DNA of 64,000 nucleotides from Terriglobia bacterium (GCA_020072565.1 JAIQGI010000001.1:175333-239332); one strand, 5' to 3'; positions 37,483-47,230 are shown, counted from the first letter of the stretch. Made by a program: numbers and translations. The notes: generated by a model from the sequence alone, not told the origin.

Positions 37483-37590
37483 GGGGCAGGCCGCTGCAGT
37501 GAATAAGAACGCGATAGATCGCAGCAAAGATCAAAGTGTGGAAGCACATTCGATATCGGCGGGATTTTGTTCGGCAAAGGGGGGGCAAAC

Positions 37591-38664
37591 ATGAAGCTTC
37601 GATATTGGGTACCCACAATCCTGACTCTGACGTTGCTGAGCGTCTCGGGATTTCCTCAACAGCGTGCTCTGAAGGTGCTCTTGCTTTATGACATGGAAGG
37701 GATCACGGGGGTTACGACTTACAAACACACCAGCTTTGCGCACAAGCCGGAATATGAGGAAGCGCGCATATCACTGACCGCCGACGTCAACGCGGCCATC
37801 GCCGGTTTGAAGGCAGGGGGAGCAACCGAAATCGTTGTCGTGGACGGCCACGGATCCGGAAACACCACCTCTCCGGACGTTCTCGAGGATCAACTGCTCG
37901 CGCCGGCAAAAATGATTTCCCGCGACCGGTCCTTCGACATCTATATGGATAGCTACGATCATTCCATCGATGCCATCGTCGCCGTAGGGATGCATGCCGG
38001 CGCCGGAGTTGGCTCAGGCTTTCTCTCCCACACCTATACATTCGAAGATACCCAGTACAAAGTAAACGGCGTCCCTTTCAACGAAACCATGATCCTGGCC
38101 ATGGGTGCGGCGCGAGTCAGGATTCCCCTCATTACGGTGTGCGGGGATGACCAGCTTGAAAAAGAGATCCGCCGCAATCTCCCCTGGGTCAAATACGCGG
38201 CGGTCAAGCACGCCGTGAGCCGGACCAAAGCGGAGCCCTTTGCCCGGGACGAGGTATCTCGGAGGATTGAGAATGCGGCAAAGGATGGTCTCTTGGCGCT
38301 GGAATCTGCGCGTCTTCCCGAGATTCCTGGCCCCTACCGCTTTGCCTTGAGCTTTCAGGATGAAGCCCAGGCGCGCAATGCTGCGCTTTTACCCGGCGCC
38401 GAACCGTTGGCTGATGCGACCGTAGTGCAGATCCGGGCTCACGATTTCGAGGAAGGATATCGACAGAGCTTGCGCCTGATATCGCTTGCGGGCATCGTCG
38501 CGCGGGGCACCGCTGCCCAAGCAGTAGTCAATGCCCAGCCGAACGCCGCTTCCTTGCGGCTCGGCGTCACGGATTGGCAATTCGAGCGCTGGCTCAATCT
38601 GCTGCCGCCTGCATCGCCCTCTTCCGGCGGAGCCGGCGCACAACGATTCTGGGGCGCGCGCTAA
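37591..38664 (+). CDS. exported M55-family D-aminopeptidase (DppA-like)
   Basis: 357 residues from ATG 37591; the frame opens 24 bases earlier. Signal peptide (1-24). Zinc-ligand motifs of DppA: DMEGITG (Asp34, Glu36), VDGHGSGNT, GMHAGAG and FNETMILAMGA (Glu in NE). It releases N-terminal D-amino acids from peptides, perhaps recycling cell-wall peptides. A non-conserved Pro/Ser tail (LPPASPSSGGAGA) ends the protein. There is no dpp transporter operon next to it. Confidence 0.92.
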   Translation: MKLRYWVPTILTLTLLSVSGFPQQRALKVLLLYDMEGITGVTTYKHTSFAHKPEYEEARISLTADVNAAIAGLKAGGATEIVVVDGHGSGNTTSPDVLEDQLLAPAKMISRDRSFDIYMDSYDHSIDAIVAVGMHAGAGVGSGFLSHTYTFEDTQYKVNGVPFNETMILAMGAARVRIPLITVCGDDQLEKEIRRNLPWVKYAAVKHAVSRTKAEPFARDEVSRRIENAAKDGLLALESARLPEIPGPYRFALSFQDEAQARNAALLPGAEPLADATVVQIRAHDFEEGYRQSLRLISLAGIVARGTAAQAVVNAQPNAASLRLGVTDWQFERWLNLLPPASPSSGGAGAQRFWGAR

Positions 38665-38767
38665 AAGGTCAGCGAGGTCCCGGTCCCGTCCGGCGGACGG
38701 GACCTAGTTCTGATTGCGGCATGTTGGATAGCTTGGTAAAGAGACATCAAGGGCGTGTATTTCGACT

Positions 38768-38962
38768 CCCGGCAATCTGGCTGCGAAGATTGAAGCCTAT
38801 TTGCAGCCCTTCATCGAAACCAACAATTTCACTGGTTGTGACAACTTCGTGGATCGCACGTTCTGGGCACAGGTTTGCTTCACGCGTGACACCCGCGGCC
38901 AGGTGACAGGCTTCATTTACAAGTTGCTGCAGGAGTTCGCGGCTGAGAAACTCACCCGTTAA
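38768..38962 (+). pseudogene. serine-hydrolase (beta-lactamase-like) remnant
   Basis: An open frame with no good start reads NLAAKIEAYLQPFIETNNFTG, like the N-terminal part of class C beta-lactamase-like hydrolases. It then jumps to VCFTRDTRGQVTGFIYKLLQ, like their C-terminal domain, and ends at TAA 38960-38962. All catalytic motifs are missing, so it appears to be a gene joined by a large internal deletion. Family identity is a judgement from short stretches. Confidence 0.4.
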
Positions 38963-39560
38963 TCCGAATCTCACTGCCTCCGGTCGCGGAGCGGCGACGA
39001 AATTATGGACTGACGTTACGACTTGCGGCTCCCCTCCCGGTCCTCGAATCCGCCACGATAATGAGAACGTGGCCGTCCGTCGGCGTTAATCCGCGCCCAG
39101 CATCTGCTTTTCGCACTCGGAGTCGAGCTTGCAGAGGCGGGGCAGCGTGCACGGCGTCAGCTGCGTGTTGCAGAACTGGAGGAACGGCTCCAGGCGCCGG
39201 ACCTGCCGCCTTCCGACTTCTACCGCGACAAGGACGCAAGGCACGCACGCAGCCCCTGCGACATTTTGGGATGACTTCCGTCGCAAGGGATGGTATTTTT
39301 ACCTGCATCGGGTGGAAGAGCAAAACCAACGATCATTTGCTGATGCGTACAAAGCGATGGGGCTTGCAGCCTTCGGCAACCGCATAGGATCGATTCTCTG
39401 TCAGCAAGCGGGAAAACCGACATCTTCCGGATGAAGGGACTTTCGGCTGCGCCAGATGCCTATCGGGGACATGGACCCGCGTAGTTTGGAGCGCCTGCTC
39501 TTCGCAGGCTGCCGCAACTGCCGGTTCTGCATGGTCGTGATTACCCGGTGGGAAAGAACG
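38963..39560. other. gap with decayed coding fragment
   Basis: This 600-bp stretch before the aromatic island has no intact gene. At 39101-39274 the plus strand has a coding-like frame without start (LLFALGVELAEAGQRARRQL, then PSDFYRDKDARHAR) that ends at TGA; its family is not recognised. The promoter of the hcr-bcr operon must lie here or just upstream, but no clear hexamers were found. Confidence 0.4.
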
Positions 39561-40598
39561 ATGATTCTGCCCCGCTTCGACGTGTTGGTCCCGGGTACGC
39601 CGGCAGAAGCCTGCAGGATGCTGGAGCAATACGCCGCAAAGGGAGTGCGTATTCTTGCCGGCGGCACCGACCTCCTGGTTGATCTGAGAAAGCCGATCAT
39701 CCCTCCGCATGTGCCTTGTTGCGACGGCTGTGCCGTGCATCCCGGCGGCCGGATCCGCACCACGATCGACTGCTCGTCGTGGTCAGCGGTGGCCTCCCCG
39801 GCAAATGCCGGAGGATCGCTGCGCGCCTGGCCGCAGGATGAAGGACAGGCGCCACCAAAGTACCTGGTCTCACTGCACCGGCTGCATGACTTGCACGGCA
39901 TTCGCCTGCTTGCGGACGGCAGCCTGCGCATCGGAGCGTTGACTACGATCAGCGAGATCGCCCGTTCCGCCGAAGTGCGCCGCTACTGGACTGCGTTGGC
40001 CGACGGCGCCGACAGCCTGGGCAGCCCTCTGGTGCGCAATCGCGGCACCCTGGGAGGCAACATCGCCAACGCCCGGCCGGCCGCCGACATGGCAGCGGCG
40101 ACGATCGCACTGGGCGGAACCCTCACTTTGCAGGGAACGGAGGGCGAACGATTTCTTCCGGCACAAACCTTCCCGACCGGCCCCGGTCTCACTGTCATTC
40201 AGCCGGATGAAATACTGACTTTCATCACTTATCCGCCGCCGCGCGCTTGCTCGGGCAGTGTCTACTACAAGCTGGCAAACCGTAAAGCGCTCGAGATTGC
40301 CACGGTCGGGGTATCCGTCTGGATGTCTTTGGAAGCTCCCGCCGGCCCGATTGTGGACGCGCGCGTTGCCCTGGGGGCGGTGGCACCGACGCCCATTCTT
40401 TCAGAATCGGCAAGACAAATTCTGCTCGGGAAGGTTCCCTCCGAACCTGACTTCCGGGCGGCAGCGCGCGCGGCCCGCGAACAGGCGCGCCCGATCGACA
40501 ACCATCGCGGCTCCGCCCGGTATCGCCTGCAAATGGTTGAATTGCTGACCATGCGCCTTCTCAAGAGCGCCTTCCGGCGAGCGGGGGGCCCCGAATGA
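39561..40598 (+). CDS. hcrB: molybdenum hydroxylase FAD subunit, probable 4-hydroxybenzoyl-CoA reductase beta subunit
   Basis: 345 residues from ATG 39561. FAD-binding domain of the xanthine dehydrogenase/CO dehydrogenase medium subunit type: ILAGGTDLLVDLRKP (FAD loop 1) and RNRGTLGGNIANARPAADM (FAD loop 2). Thauera HcrB carries its [4Fe-4S] loop after the second FAD motif; that loop is absent here. Instead a roughly 45-residue insertion after GGTDLLVDLRKP contains Cys53, Cys54, Cys57 and Cys71 (PCCDGCAVHPGG, TIDCSSW), which could bind a cluster at another site. Overlaps hcrC by four bases. Substrate assignment rests on the adjoining benzoyl-CoA reductase genes. Confidence 0.75.
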   Translation: MILPRFDVLVPGTPAEACRMLEQYAAKGVRILAGGTDLLVDLRKPIIPPHVPCCDGCAVHPGGRIRTTIDCSSWSAVASPANAGGSLRAWPQDEGQAPPKYLVSLHRLHDLHGIRLLADGSLRIGALTTISEIARSAEVRRYWTALADGADSLGSPLVRNRGTLGGNIANARPAADMAAATIALGGTLTLQGTEGERFLPAQTFPTGPGLTVIQPDEILTFITYPPPRACSGSVYYKLANRKALEIATVGVSVWMSLEAPAGPIVDARVALGAVAPTPILSESARQILLGKVPSEPDFRAAARAAREQARPIDNHRGSARYRLQMVELLTMRLLKSAFRRAGGPE

Positions 40599-41065
40599 AA
40601 ACCATCATCCAGGTGACGGTGAACGGTGTCGCCCACGAACTGGCCGTCGAACCGCGCCGCACGCTGCTCGAACTTCTGCGCGAGGACCTGGGCTTGACGG
40701 GAACAAAAAAAGGCTGCGGCATCGGCGATTGTGGCGCCTGCGCCGTCCTCGTCGACGGAGTGGCCACTTTCAGTTGCCTCACACTGGCAATCCAGGTGGA
40801 AGGCTGCTCGGTGGAGACCGTCGAGGGGTTGGCCAAGGACGGCCGGCTCACGCGCCTGCAACAGGCATTCGTCGATCACGGAGCGATTCAATGCGGGTAC
40901 TGCACGCCGGGAATGCTGATGACAGCTACGGAACTGCTGCGGCGCCAGGAGCATCCCAGTGAGACGGAAATTCGCCGGGCAATCTCAGGCAACCTGTGCC
41001 GGTGCACGGGTTATCAGAAGATCGTGGAGGCGATTCAGTCAGCCGGCCGGAGCAATGATGAGTGA
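40595..41065 (+). CDS. hcrC: molybdenum hydroxylase [2Fe-2S] subunit, probable 4-hydroxybenzoyl-CoA reductase gamma subunit
   Basis: 156 residues. Plant-ferredoxin-like domain with GCGIGDCGACAVLVDG and SCLTLA for the first [2Fe-2S] cluster, then the four-helix domain with QCGYCTPGMLM and NLCRCTGYQ for the second. This is the standard small subunit of xanthine-oxidase-family enzymes. The start overlaps hcrB by four bases and its end overlaps hcrA, so the three subunits are translationally coupled. Confidence 0.9.
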   Translation: MKTIIQVTVNGVAHELAVEPRRTLLELLREDLGLTGTKKGCGIGDCGACAVLVDGVATFSCLTLAIQVEGCSVETVEGLAKDGRLTRLQQAFVDHGAIQCGYCTPGMLMTATELLRRQEHPSETEIRRAISGNLCRCTGYQKIVEAIQSAGRSNDE

Positions 41066-43436
41066 TTACAGCCTGCTTAACTCGCGCGTGCCGCGTGTAG
41101 ACGCCGCGGACAAAGTCACCGGCAGAGCTTTGTACACCGATGACCTCAGGCGGTCGGGTATGCTCACCGGAGCCTTGCTGCACAGCCCTCTGGCCCATGC
41201 CAGAATCTTGAACATCGACACATCCCGCGCAGAGCGCCTGCCCGGCGTGCGATCCGTGATCACCTACCGCGAGGGAGGAACCACTCCCTACGGGGTGAGC
41301 CCCGCCCGCTATGACGAGACCATTTTCTGCCACGACAAGGTGCGCTACGTCGGCGACGAGATCGCCGCGGTTGCCGCTGTGGACCTGGACACGGCGCTCG
41401 AGGCCGTGGACCTGATTAGAGTCGACTTTGAGGAATTGCCGCCGGTGCTTGACGGCCGCGCGGCCATGGAAGAGGGACAGCCGCAGTTGCACGAGATGTA
41501 CAAGAACAACATCTGTGCTCGGGTCCATTGGCAGTTTGGGGACATCGAACAGGGAAGACGGGAATCCCATCTCGTGCGCACGGACCGGCTGACCAGCAAG
41601 ATGCAGGACGCAGCCTTCCTGGAACCCCAGAGCGTGCTGGCCGAGTACGACACCCACGGCAACCTGACGATGTGGAGTTCCACCCAGGCACCGCACTACG
41701 TGCAACGGACGCTGGCTATGGCCCTTCATGTCCCGCTCCACAAAGTGCGGGTAATCAAGCCCGCAGTGGGCGGCGGATTCGGGCCCAAGGCTTCCTGCTC
41801 CACCGCCGAGTTGGCTGCCTGCCTGCTGGCCATGAAGACCGGCCAGCCTGTCAAGATCACCCTGGATCGGGAGGAAGTCTTTCTTCATTCGCGCGCCCGC
41901 CATCAGTTTTTTCACAAAATGACTGCCGGTGTGAAGAAGGACGGGACGCTGACCTTCCTCGAGCATCACTGCATCATCGACGGTGGCGCCTACGCCAGCT
42001 TTGGAATCGCCACGATTTACTACGCCGGCTCCCTGCTCGGCGGCCCCTACCGGCTGAAGAACATGAAATATGACGGCTACCGGGTGGTCACGAACAAGCC
42101 GGCTTGCGGCGCGCAGCGCGGTCATGGCGCCGTCATTGCCCGCGCTCTTTTTGAGGTGCAACTGGACCGTCTGGCAGAAGAACTGAAGATGGATCCGATC
42201 GAACTGCGGCTGAAGAATGTGATGGAGGCCGGCGAGACCACCTGCAACGAACTCTTCCTTTCGAGCTTCGGCATGAAAGAGGCCCTGGAAGCCGTGCGGG
42301 CCTCGGCTGCCTGGAAAAAGAAGCGCTCGCTCGACGGTCAAACCAGCGGCAAAGGCAAGGGAATCGGTGCCGCCTGCGGCTTCTTTGTTTCCGGAGCCGG
42401 CTATCCGATCTACCGCTCGCGGACATACCACTGCACGGTGATTGTGAAAGTCGATGACGTCGGCGGCGGAGTCACCGTTCTGTCCGGATCAGCGGACATC
42501 GGGCAGGGTTCCGATACGGTGCTCGCCATGATTGCCGCCGAAGAGCTTGGATTGCCGATCGACGACGTAAAGGTCATTTCCGGAGATTCCAGCCTCACTG
42601 TCGATCTGGGCGCCTATTCGAGCCGCACAACGCTGATGACCGGCGCGGCCTGTCGCGATGCGGCGCGCGACGTGAAGCGGCAGATCCTCGATGCCATCGC
42701 CGCCTGCCTCCATGTGCCCCCGGAAACATTGGATCTGAAGGACGGCAAGGTGGCCAGTCTGCAGGGCGAGCCGGATTTTTCCAGGCTGCGAGAAGAATAC
42801 CTTCAGGAGCATAAAGGCTTCACAGATCCTCCGGCAGGGCCCTGGCTCACGTTTCGCGAAGCCAGCCGGATCGCATTCCTCGAACGGGGGAGCATCGTGG
42901 GCTTGGGTAAATATCGCCCGCCTCCGCTGGGCGGATCCTTTAAAGGAGCCGCCGTCGGCACCTCGCCCGCATTTGGATGCTCGGCCCAGGTGGCTGAAGT
43001 TTCCGTGGACCTCGAGACCGGTGAAGTCACCGTGGAGAACATAACGGGTGCCCACGATTGCGGCTTTGCCATCAACCGGACTCAGGTCGAAGGGCAGATG
43101 CACGGTTCCATGATGATGGGTATGGGCGAGGCGCTCATGGAGCAGATTCAGTACGACACGCAAGGCCGGATCGTGAACGCCAACCTGGCGGAATACAAGA
43201 TCCCGACCGCGCTCGACATGCCGCATCTCGACGCGATTATCGTGGAATCGAATGAACCGAATGGCCCCTATGGAGCCAAGGAAGTCGGCGAGGGAGCAAT
43301 CATGCCGGTTATTCCCTCGGTTCTCAACGCCATCTATGACGCGACCGGCGTGCGTATCGAAGAGCTGCCGGTCACTCCGGAACGTCTGGTGGCGGCGATG
43401 CAGGCGGCGAAAAAACAAGCCGGATCCGGAGATTGA
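41058..43436 (+). CDS. hcrA: molybdenum hydroxylase catalytic subunit, probable 4-hydroxybenzoyl-CoA reductase alpha subunit
   Basis: 792 residues from ATG 41058 (ATG 41055 is adjacent; CGGAG spacing favours 41058). Molybdopterin-cytosine-dinucleotide-binding large subunit: RALYTDDL at the N-terminus, VGGGFGPKASC in the substrate/cofactor channel, SADIGQGSDTV, and the catalytic Glu in GAKEVGEGA near the C-terminus. Reductive removal of the phenolic hydroxyl would give benzoyl-CoA, exactly the substrate of the next enzyme. Seven bases separate it from bcrC. Other hydroxylase substrates cannot be excluded by sequence. Confidence 0.82.
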   Translation: MSDYSLLNSRVPRVDAADKVTGRALYTDDLRRSGMLTGALLHSPLAHARILNIDTSRAERLPGVRSVITYREGGTTPYGVSPARYDETIFCHDKVRYVGDEIAAVAAVDLDTALEAVDLIRVDFEELPPVLDGRAAMEEGQPQLHEMYKNNICARVHWQFGDIEQGRRESHLVRTDRLTSKMQDAAFLEPQSVLAEYDTHGNLTMWSSTQAPHYVQRTLAMALHVPLHKVRVIKPAVGGGFGPKASCSTAELAACLLAMKTGQPVKITLDREEVFLHSRARHQFFHKMTAGVKKDGTLTFLEHHCIIDGGAYASFGIATIYYAGSLLGGPYRLKNMKYDGYRVVTNKPACGAQRGHGAVIARALFEVQLDRLAEELKMDPIELRLKNVMEAGETTCNELFLSSFGMKEALEAVRASAAWKKKRSLDGQTSGKGKGIGAACGFFVSGAGYPIYRSRTYHCTVIVKVDDVGGGVTVLSGSADIGQGSDTVLAMIAAEELGLPIDDVKVISGDSSLTVDLGAYSSRTTLMTGAACRDAARDVKRQILDAIAACLHVPPETLDLKDGKVASLQGEPDFSRLREEYLQEHKGFTDPPAGPWLTFREASRIAFLERGSIVGLGKYRPPPLGGSFKGAAVGTSPAFGCSAQVAEVSVDLETGEVTVENITGAHDCGFAINRTQVEGQMHGSMMMGMGEALMEQIQYDTQGRIVNANLAEYKIPTALDMPHLDAIIVESNEPNGPYGAKEVGEGAIMPVIPSVLNAIYDATGVRIEELPVTPERLVAAMQAAKKQAGSGD

Positions 43437-43443
43437 TTCAGAC

Positions 43444-44613
43444 ATGGAAGACCGCACCTATGCTCAAACAACGGCCTGGCTCAGGGAGCTGTTTGAGGAT
43501 TTAAAATTCGGGTATGTGAGGGATTGGAAATCACAGGGGGCGTCACGGCGCGCGATCGGCTTCCTGCCCATCTACATTCCCCGGGAAATCATCCATGCCT
43601 GCGGGATGCTGCCGGTCGGCATTTTCGGGGCCGGGGATCGCATTCCGGTCGTGCGCGGCGACGCCTTCTTCCAGTCATATATCTGCCATTTGCCGCGGAC
43701 CGTCGTGGAATTGGCGCTCGGCGGCGGTTTCGACAATTTCGACGGCTTCCTTTTCCCTTCCATCTGCGACGTCATTCGCAACCTGTCGGGCATCTTCCGG
43801 CTGAGATTCAGCGACAAGTTCGTTCGCTATCTCGATTTTCCACAGGATTTCGATCCGGAGGCGGGAGGCGTCTTCTACCGGCGCGTGCTGGAGCGCCTGG
43901 TCCGGGACCTTGCCGCCATGAACGGCGGCCAGCCGTCGACCGCCAGGCTGAACGAATCTATAACCTTGTACAACAAGAGCAGGCAGCTGCTGCTGGGACT
44001 CGATCGCCTGCGCGCGGCAAAGCCGCACATGATGAGCGCTGTCGATTTCTACCTGCTGCGGCGCGCGGGCAACCTGCTGTCGGTCGAAGACTACAACAAG
44101 CTGCTTGGAGACATGCCCGGCCTGCTCGAACAGTCCGCCCGTAAATCCGAGGATAAGATCCGGGTGGTCGTCACCGGAGCGTTTTGCGAGCAGCCCCCGT
44201 TGGGCCTGATCCAGACGATCGAGAACGCCGGCTGCTATATCGTCGACGACGATTTTCAGCTCGGATTGACTTGGTTTTCCAAGGACATTCCTGACAACAC
44301 CGGGGATCCCATCGGCGCCCTTGTCGAAAGCTATCTGAACCTCGAGACCTGCTCGTCGGTGGTGTTCGAAACCGACAAAACCCGCGGCGAGATCCTTGTG
44401 GAACGAGTGAAGGAACGAGCGGCAGACGGGGTGATTTTCTGCGCTCCGAGTTTCTGCGACCCGGCCTTGCTCGACCGGCCGATCCTCGAACGCGCGATGA
44501 ACAAGCACCACATCAAGCACATAAGTTTTCAGTACCACGAGAACCTCGGCCAGTTTCATGTCATCAAAGAGCAAGCTGGAACATTCGCCGACATGATCAA
44601 GCTCTGGGAGTAG
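43444..44613 (+). CDS. bcrC: benzoyl-CoA reductase subunit C (class I, ATP-dependent)
   Basis: 389 residues from ATG 43444, matching about 386 for Thauera BcrC. HgdB-like fold: PIYIPREIIHACGMLPVGIFGAG, SYICHLPRTVVELALGG and PSICDVIRNLSG, with cysteines that hold an iron-sulfur cluster, and VVTGAFCEQPPLGLIQTIENAGCYIVDDDF. With BcrB it forms the active site where the aromatic ring is reduced to cyclohexa-1,5-diene-carbonyl-CoA. The frame is open further upstream, but that overlaps hcrA and is not family-like. Gene order C-B-A-D is that of Thauera bcrCBAD and Rhodopseudomonas badDEFG. Confidence 0.93.
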   Translation: MEDRTYAQTTAWLRELFEDLKFGYVRDWKSQGASRRAIGFLPIYIPREIIHACGMLPVGIFGAGDRIPVVRGDAFFQSYICHLPRTVVELALGGGFDNFDGFLFPSICDVIRNLSGIFRLRFSDKFVRYLDFPQDFDPEAGGVFYRRVLERLVRDLAAMNGGQPSTARLNESITLYNKSRQLLLGLDRLRAAKPHMMSAVDFYLLRRAGNLLSVEDYNKLLGDMPGLLEQSARKSEDKIRVVVTGAFCEQPPLGLIQTIENAGCYIVDDDFQLGLTWFSKDIPDNTGDPIGALVESYLNLETCSSVVFETDKTRGEILVERVKERAADGVIFCAPSFCDPALLDRPILERAMNKHHIKHISFQYHENLGQFHVIKEQAGTFADMIKLWE

Positions 44614-44615
44614 GC

Positions 44616-45920
44616 ATGGAAGTCCAAAAAGAAGACAGCATGATCAAGCAGAAGCAGATGCTTGCCGAGCACTTCATCGAATTGTCTCAAGTTCGTGAAA
44701 CGGGGCGCAAGGTGGCCTATACCTTTGTTCCCGGCAATCTGGCGGAATTGGTCGGCACCTTCGACATGCTGTCGGTCTACCCGGAAATCAACGCCCTGCA
44801 ATCGGGCATGCGCAAGAAATCGGGAGACTATATCCGGGAGGCGGAGGACGTCGGCTATTCCGAGGATGTCTGCTCCTATGTGAAGTGCGACATCGGCATG
44901 ATGCTGCAAGGGAACATCGGCCCGACCGGTCAGCAACTCCCCCCGCCCGACATCCTGCTGCTGAGTTATACCGGCTGCTTCGTCTTCATGAAATGGTTCG
45001 AGAACCTGCGCCACTTCTATCCGAACGCAGAAGTCGCCATGCTCCACATCCCGTACCAGGAATCCGGACGCCTGGAGCCGGAAGCAGTCGAATACGTCAA
45101 AGACCAGCTCGTCAGGAGTGTGATCCCGAAATTCGAGAAGGTCAGCGGCCGGAAATTCGACCTGGAGAAGCTGGCAGCCAAGCTGAAGCTGGCTGCGCAG
45201 GCCGAGGATCTGCTCGTCGAGATTTTCGATTCCGCACGGCATAGGCCCTCGCCCATCGATGCATACTTTGGCGGCGTTTACTACATCGGCCCGATCTTCA
45301 CCGCATTTCGCGGCAACGAGGACTGCGTCGAATACTACCGGGCATTGAAGCAGGAGGTCGATTATCGGGTGGCCCGAAAGCTCGGACCGATCACCCCGGA
45401 AGGGCATATGGCCCATGAGAGGTTCCGTCTGGTGGTGGAAGGCCCTCCCAACTGGACTCATTTTCGTGATTTCTGGAAGATGTTCTACGATCGCGGCGCC
45501 GTGTTTGTCGGCTCCAGCTACACCAGGGTCGGCGGCGTCTACGACGACGGATTCCGCCATTCCCCGAAGGATCCCCTGGCAAGCCTGGCGGAATATTGCA
45601 TCGGGTGCTACACCAACCGCAATCTGATCCAGCGCATTCAACTCCTGGAGGATTTCATCAAAAAGTACGGAGCCGACGGCCTGCTGGTGAATTCCATCAA
45701 GAGCTGTAATTCGTTTTCGGCCGGACAGCTGGTGATGATGAGGGACCTGGAAGAACGGCTCGGCATCCCGGTCGGATTCATCGAGACCGACCTGGTCGAC
45801 CCCCGATACTATTCGTTTTCCAACATCAAAAACCGGCTGGACTCGTTCTTCCAGATGCTCGAGCAGCGGCAAACCGTCCGTACGGGCAGCGATGCCCTGT
45901 CGGACGACGTTCTGGCCTGA
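44616..45920 (+). CDS. bcrB: benzoyl-CoA reductase subunit B (class I)
   Basis: 434 residues; Thauera BcrB is about the same. HgdB-type fold with Cys in SYTGCFVFMKWFENL, CSYVKCDIGMMLQGNIGP, YCIGCYTNRNLIQRIQ and NSIKSCNSFSAGQ. Its ring substrate pocket is shared with BcrC. It starts two bases after the bcrC stop. The family size and the neighbouring bcrA and bcrD distinguish it from 2-hydroxyglutaryl-CoA dehydratase, which would have two equal dehydratase subunits and one activator. Confidence 0.93.
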   Translation: MEVQKEDSMIKQKQMLAEHFIELSQVRETGRKVAYTFVPGNLAELVGTFDMLSVYPEINALQSGMRKKSGDYIREAEDVGYSEDVCSYVKCDIGMMLQGNIGPTGQQLPPPDILLLSYTGCFVFMKWFENLRHFYPNAEVAMLHIPYQESGRLEPEAVEYVKDQLVRSVIPKFEKVSGRKFDLEKLAAKLKLAAQAEDLLVEIFDSARHRPSPIDAYFGGVYYIGPIFTAFRGNEDCVEYYRALKQEVDYRVARKLGPITPEGHMAHERFRLVVEGPPNWTHFRDFWKMFYDRGAVFVGSSYTRVGGVYDDGFRHSPKDPLASLAEYCIGCYTNRNLIQRIQLLEDFIKKYGADGLLVNSIKSCNSFSAGQLVMMRDLEERLGIPVGFIETDLVDPRYYSFSNIKNRLDSFFQMLEQRQTVRTGSDALSDDVLA

Positions 45921-45937
45921 GCGAACAGAGGAGCAGT

Positions 45938-47230
45938 ATGAAGGTATTTCTTGGCATTGACCTGGGCTCCACGACCTCCAAGGCGGTGCTGGTGGACTCG
46001 ACCGGCGCGATCATCGGCCGGGGCATAACCAACACCCGCTCCAATTACGAGGCAGCAGCCCGGATCGCCCAGGTCGAGGCCGACTTCAACTCGCGCTTCA
46101 CCTTGCTGGGCCGCAGGCTCAAAAGAGACGGCGACGGCGGATGCGATTGGGACGCCTTGTTGTGCCACCTCGAAAACCGTTTCTATTACCTCCAGTTTCT
46201 GGCGCGCTTCGGCCAGCTCCTCGAGGCGATGTGCCGCGAGGGAGAACGCATCGAGGATCCGATCCTGCGAAACAGGATCGTCCAATACCTGCCGCGCGCC
46301 GCTCCGATGGTGGAGGATCGCGTCCGGCGTCTGTTCTACAACGGCGAGGTTTCGACCACTTCGCAGTTTTTCCGGGATCTGTTCAGTTCCGCCTACACGA
46401 AGGCCATTGAAAACGCCGAGGCCGGATTGTTCGACCGGCTCGTAGCCTTGTACGACCGGTGCATCACGCCGGTGGAGAATCATCAGGCCGACTGCGATTT
46501 CAGTGATCTTGTGCTGCGCGCGTTGCGTGACCTGCCGGGAGAGTATGCGGGCCATGCGGGGGCGGTGGAGCGTTTTCTCGATGAAACCTCATCCTTCGAT
46601 CTCGATCCGGCCGACTATGTCGGCACCGGTTACGGGCGGCAATTGCTTCCTTTCGAAGAAAAGCACATCAAATCGGAAATTCTCTGCCACGCGCTGGGAG
46701 CTCATGCGATTTTCCCGGGAACACGCACGGTCCTCGATATCGGCGGGCAGGACACAAAAGCGATACAGGTCGACGCCAGCGGCCTGGTGACCAGCTTCCA
46801 GATGAACGACCGCTGTGCCGCAGGCTGCGGCCGTTATCTGGGGTACATCGCGGATGAGATGAGCCTGAGCGTCGGTGAATTGGGGTCGCTGGCGATCAAG
46901 GCGGATCACGAGGTGAACATCTGCAGCACGTGCACTGTCTTCGCCGGAGCGGAACTGCGCGAGTATCTGAATCTGGGTGAGCGCAAGGAGAACGTCCTGG
47001 CGGGACTGCATCGCGCGATCGTGCAACGGGCCTTTGCGCTGATCGCGCGCTCGGGTGGCGTCCGGAACGAGTTCACGTTCACCGGAGGCGTGGCGCGCAA
47101 TCCCGCAATTATCAAATATGTCAGCCGCATGGTGTTTGAAAATTACGGCAGGATCACCATCAACTGCCACCCTGATTCGATCTTCATGGGCGCTCTCGGA
47201 GCCGCCCTGTTCGCGGCCAGGAGAATATGA
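45938..47230 (+). CDS. bcrA: benzoyl-CoA reductase ATPase subunit A
   Basis: 430 residues; ATG 45938 behind GAGGAG. ASKHA ATPase of the BadF/BadG/BcrA/BcrD family with GIDLGSTTSKAVLVDS at the N-terminus, DIGGQDTKAIQVD as phosphate-2 motif, and a bridging [4Fe-4S] cluster ligated by NDRCAAGCGR and CSTCTVFAG. FTGGVARNPAI is the adenosine motif. An insertion between the first two motifs (about 60-200) gives the longer A-type subunit. Hydrolysis of two ATP drives electrons onto the BcrBC cluster. Overlaps bcrD by four bases. Confidence 0.93.
   Translation: MKVFLGIDLGSTTSKAVLVDSTGAIIGRGITNTRSNYEAAARIAQVEADFNSRFTLLGRRLKRDGDGGCDWDALLCHLENRFYYLQFLARFGQLLEAMCREGERIEDPILRNRIVQYLPRAAPMVEDRVRRLFYNGEVSTTSQFFRDLFSSAYTKAIENAEAGLFDRLVALYDRCITPVENHQADCDFSDLVLRALRDLPGEYAGHAGAVERFLDETSSFDLDPADYVGTGYGRQLLPFEEKHIKSEILCHALGAHAIFPGTRTVLDIGGQDTKAIQVDASGLVTSFQMNDRCAAGCGRYLGYIADEMSLSVGELGSLAIKADHEVNICSTCTVFAGAELREYLNLGERKENVLAGLHRAIVQRAFALIARSGGVRNEFTFTGGVARNPAIIKYVSRMVFENYGRITINCHPDSIFMGALGAALFAARRI

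Noticed and set aside
40926..42431. A 501-codon open frame on the minus strand inside hcrC/hcrA
   Set aside because: Antisense shadow of a strongly conserved molybdenum hydroxylase gene.
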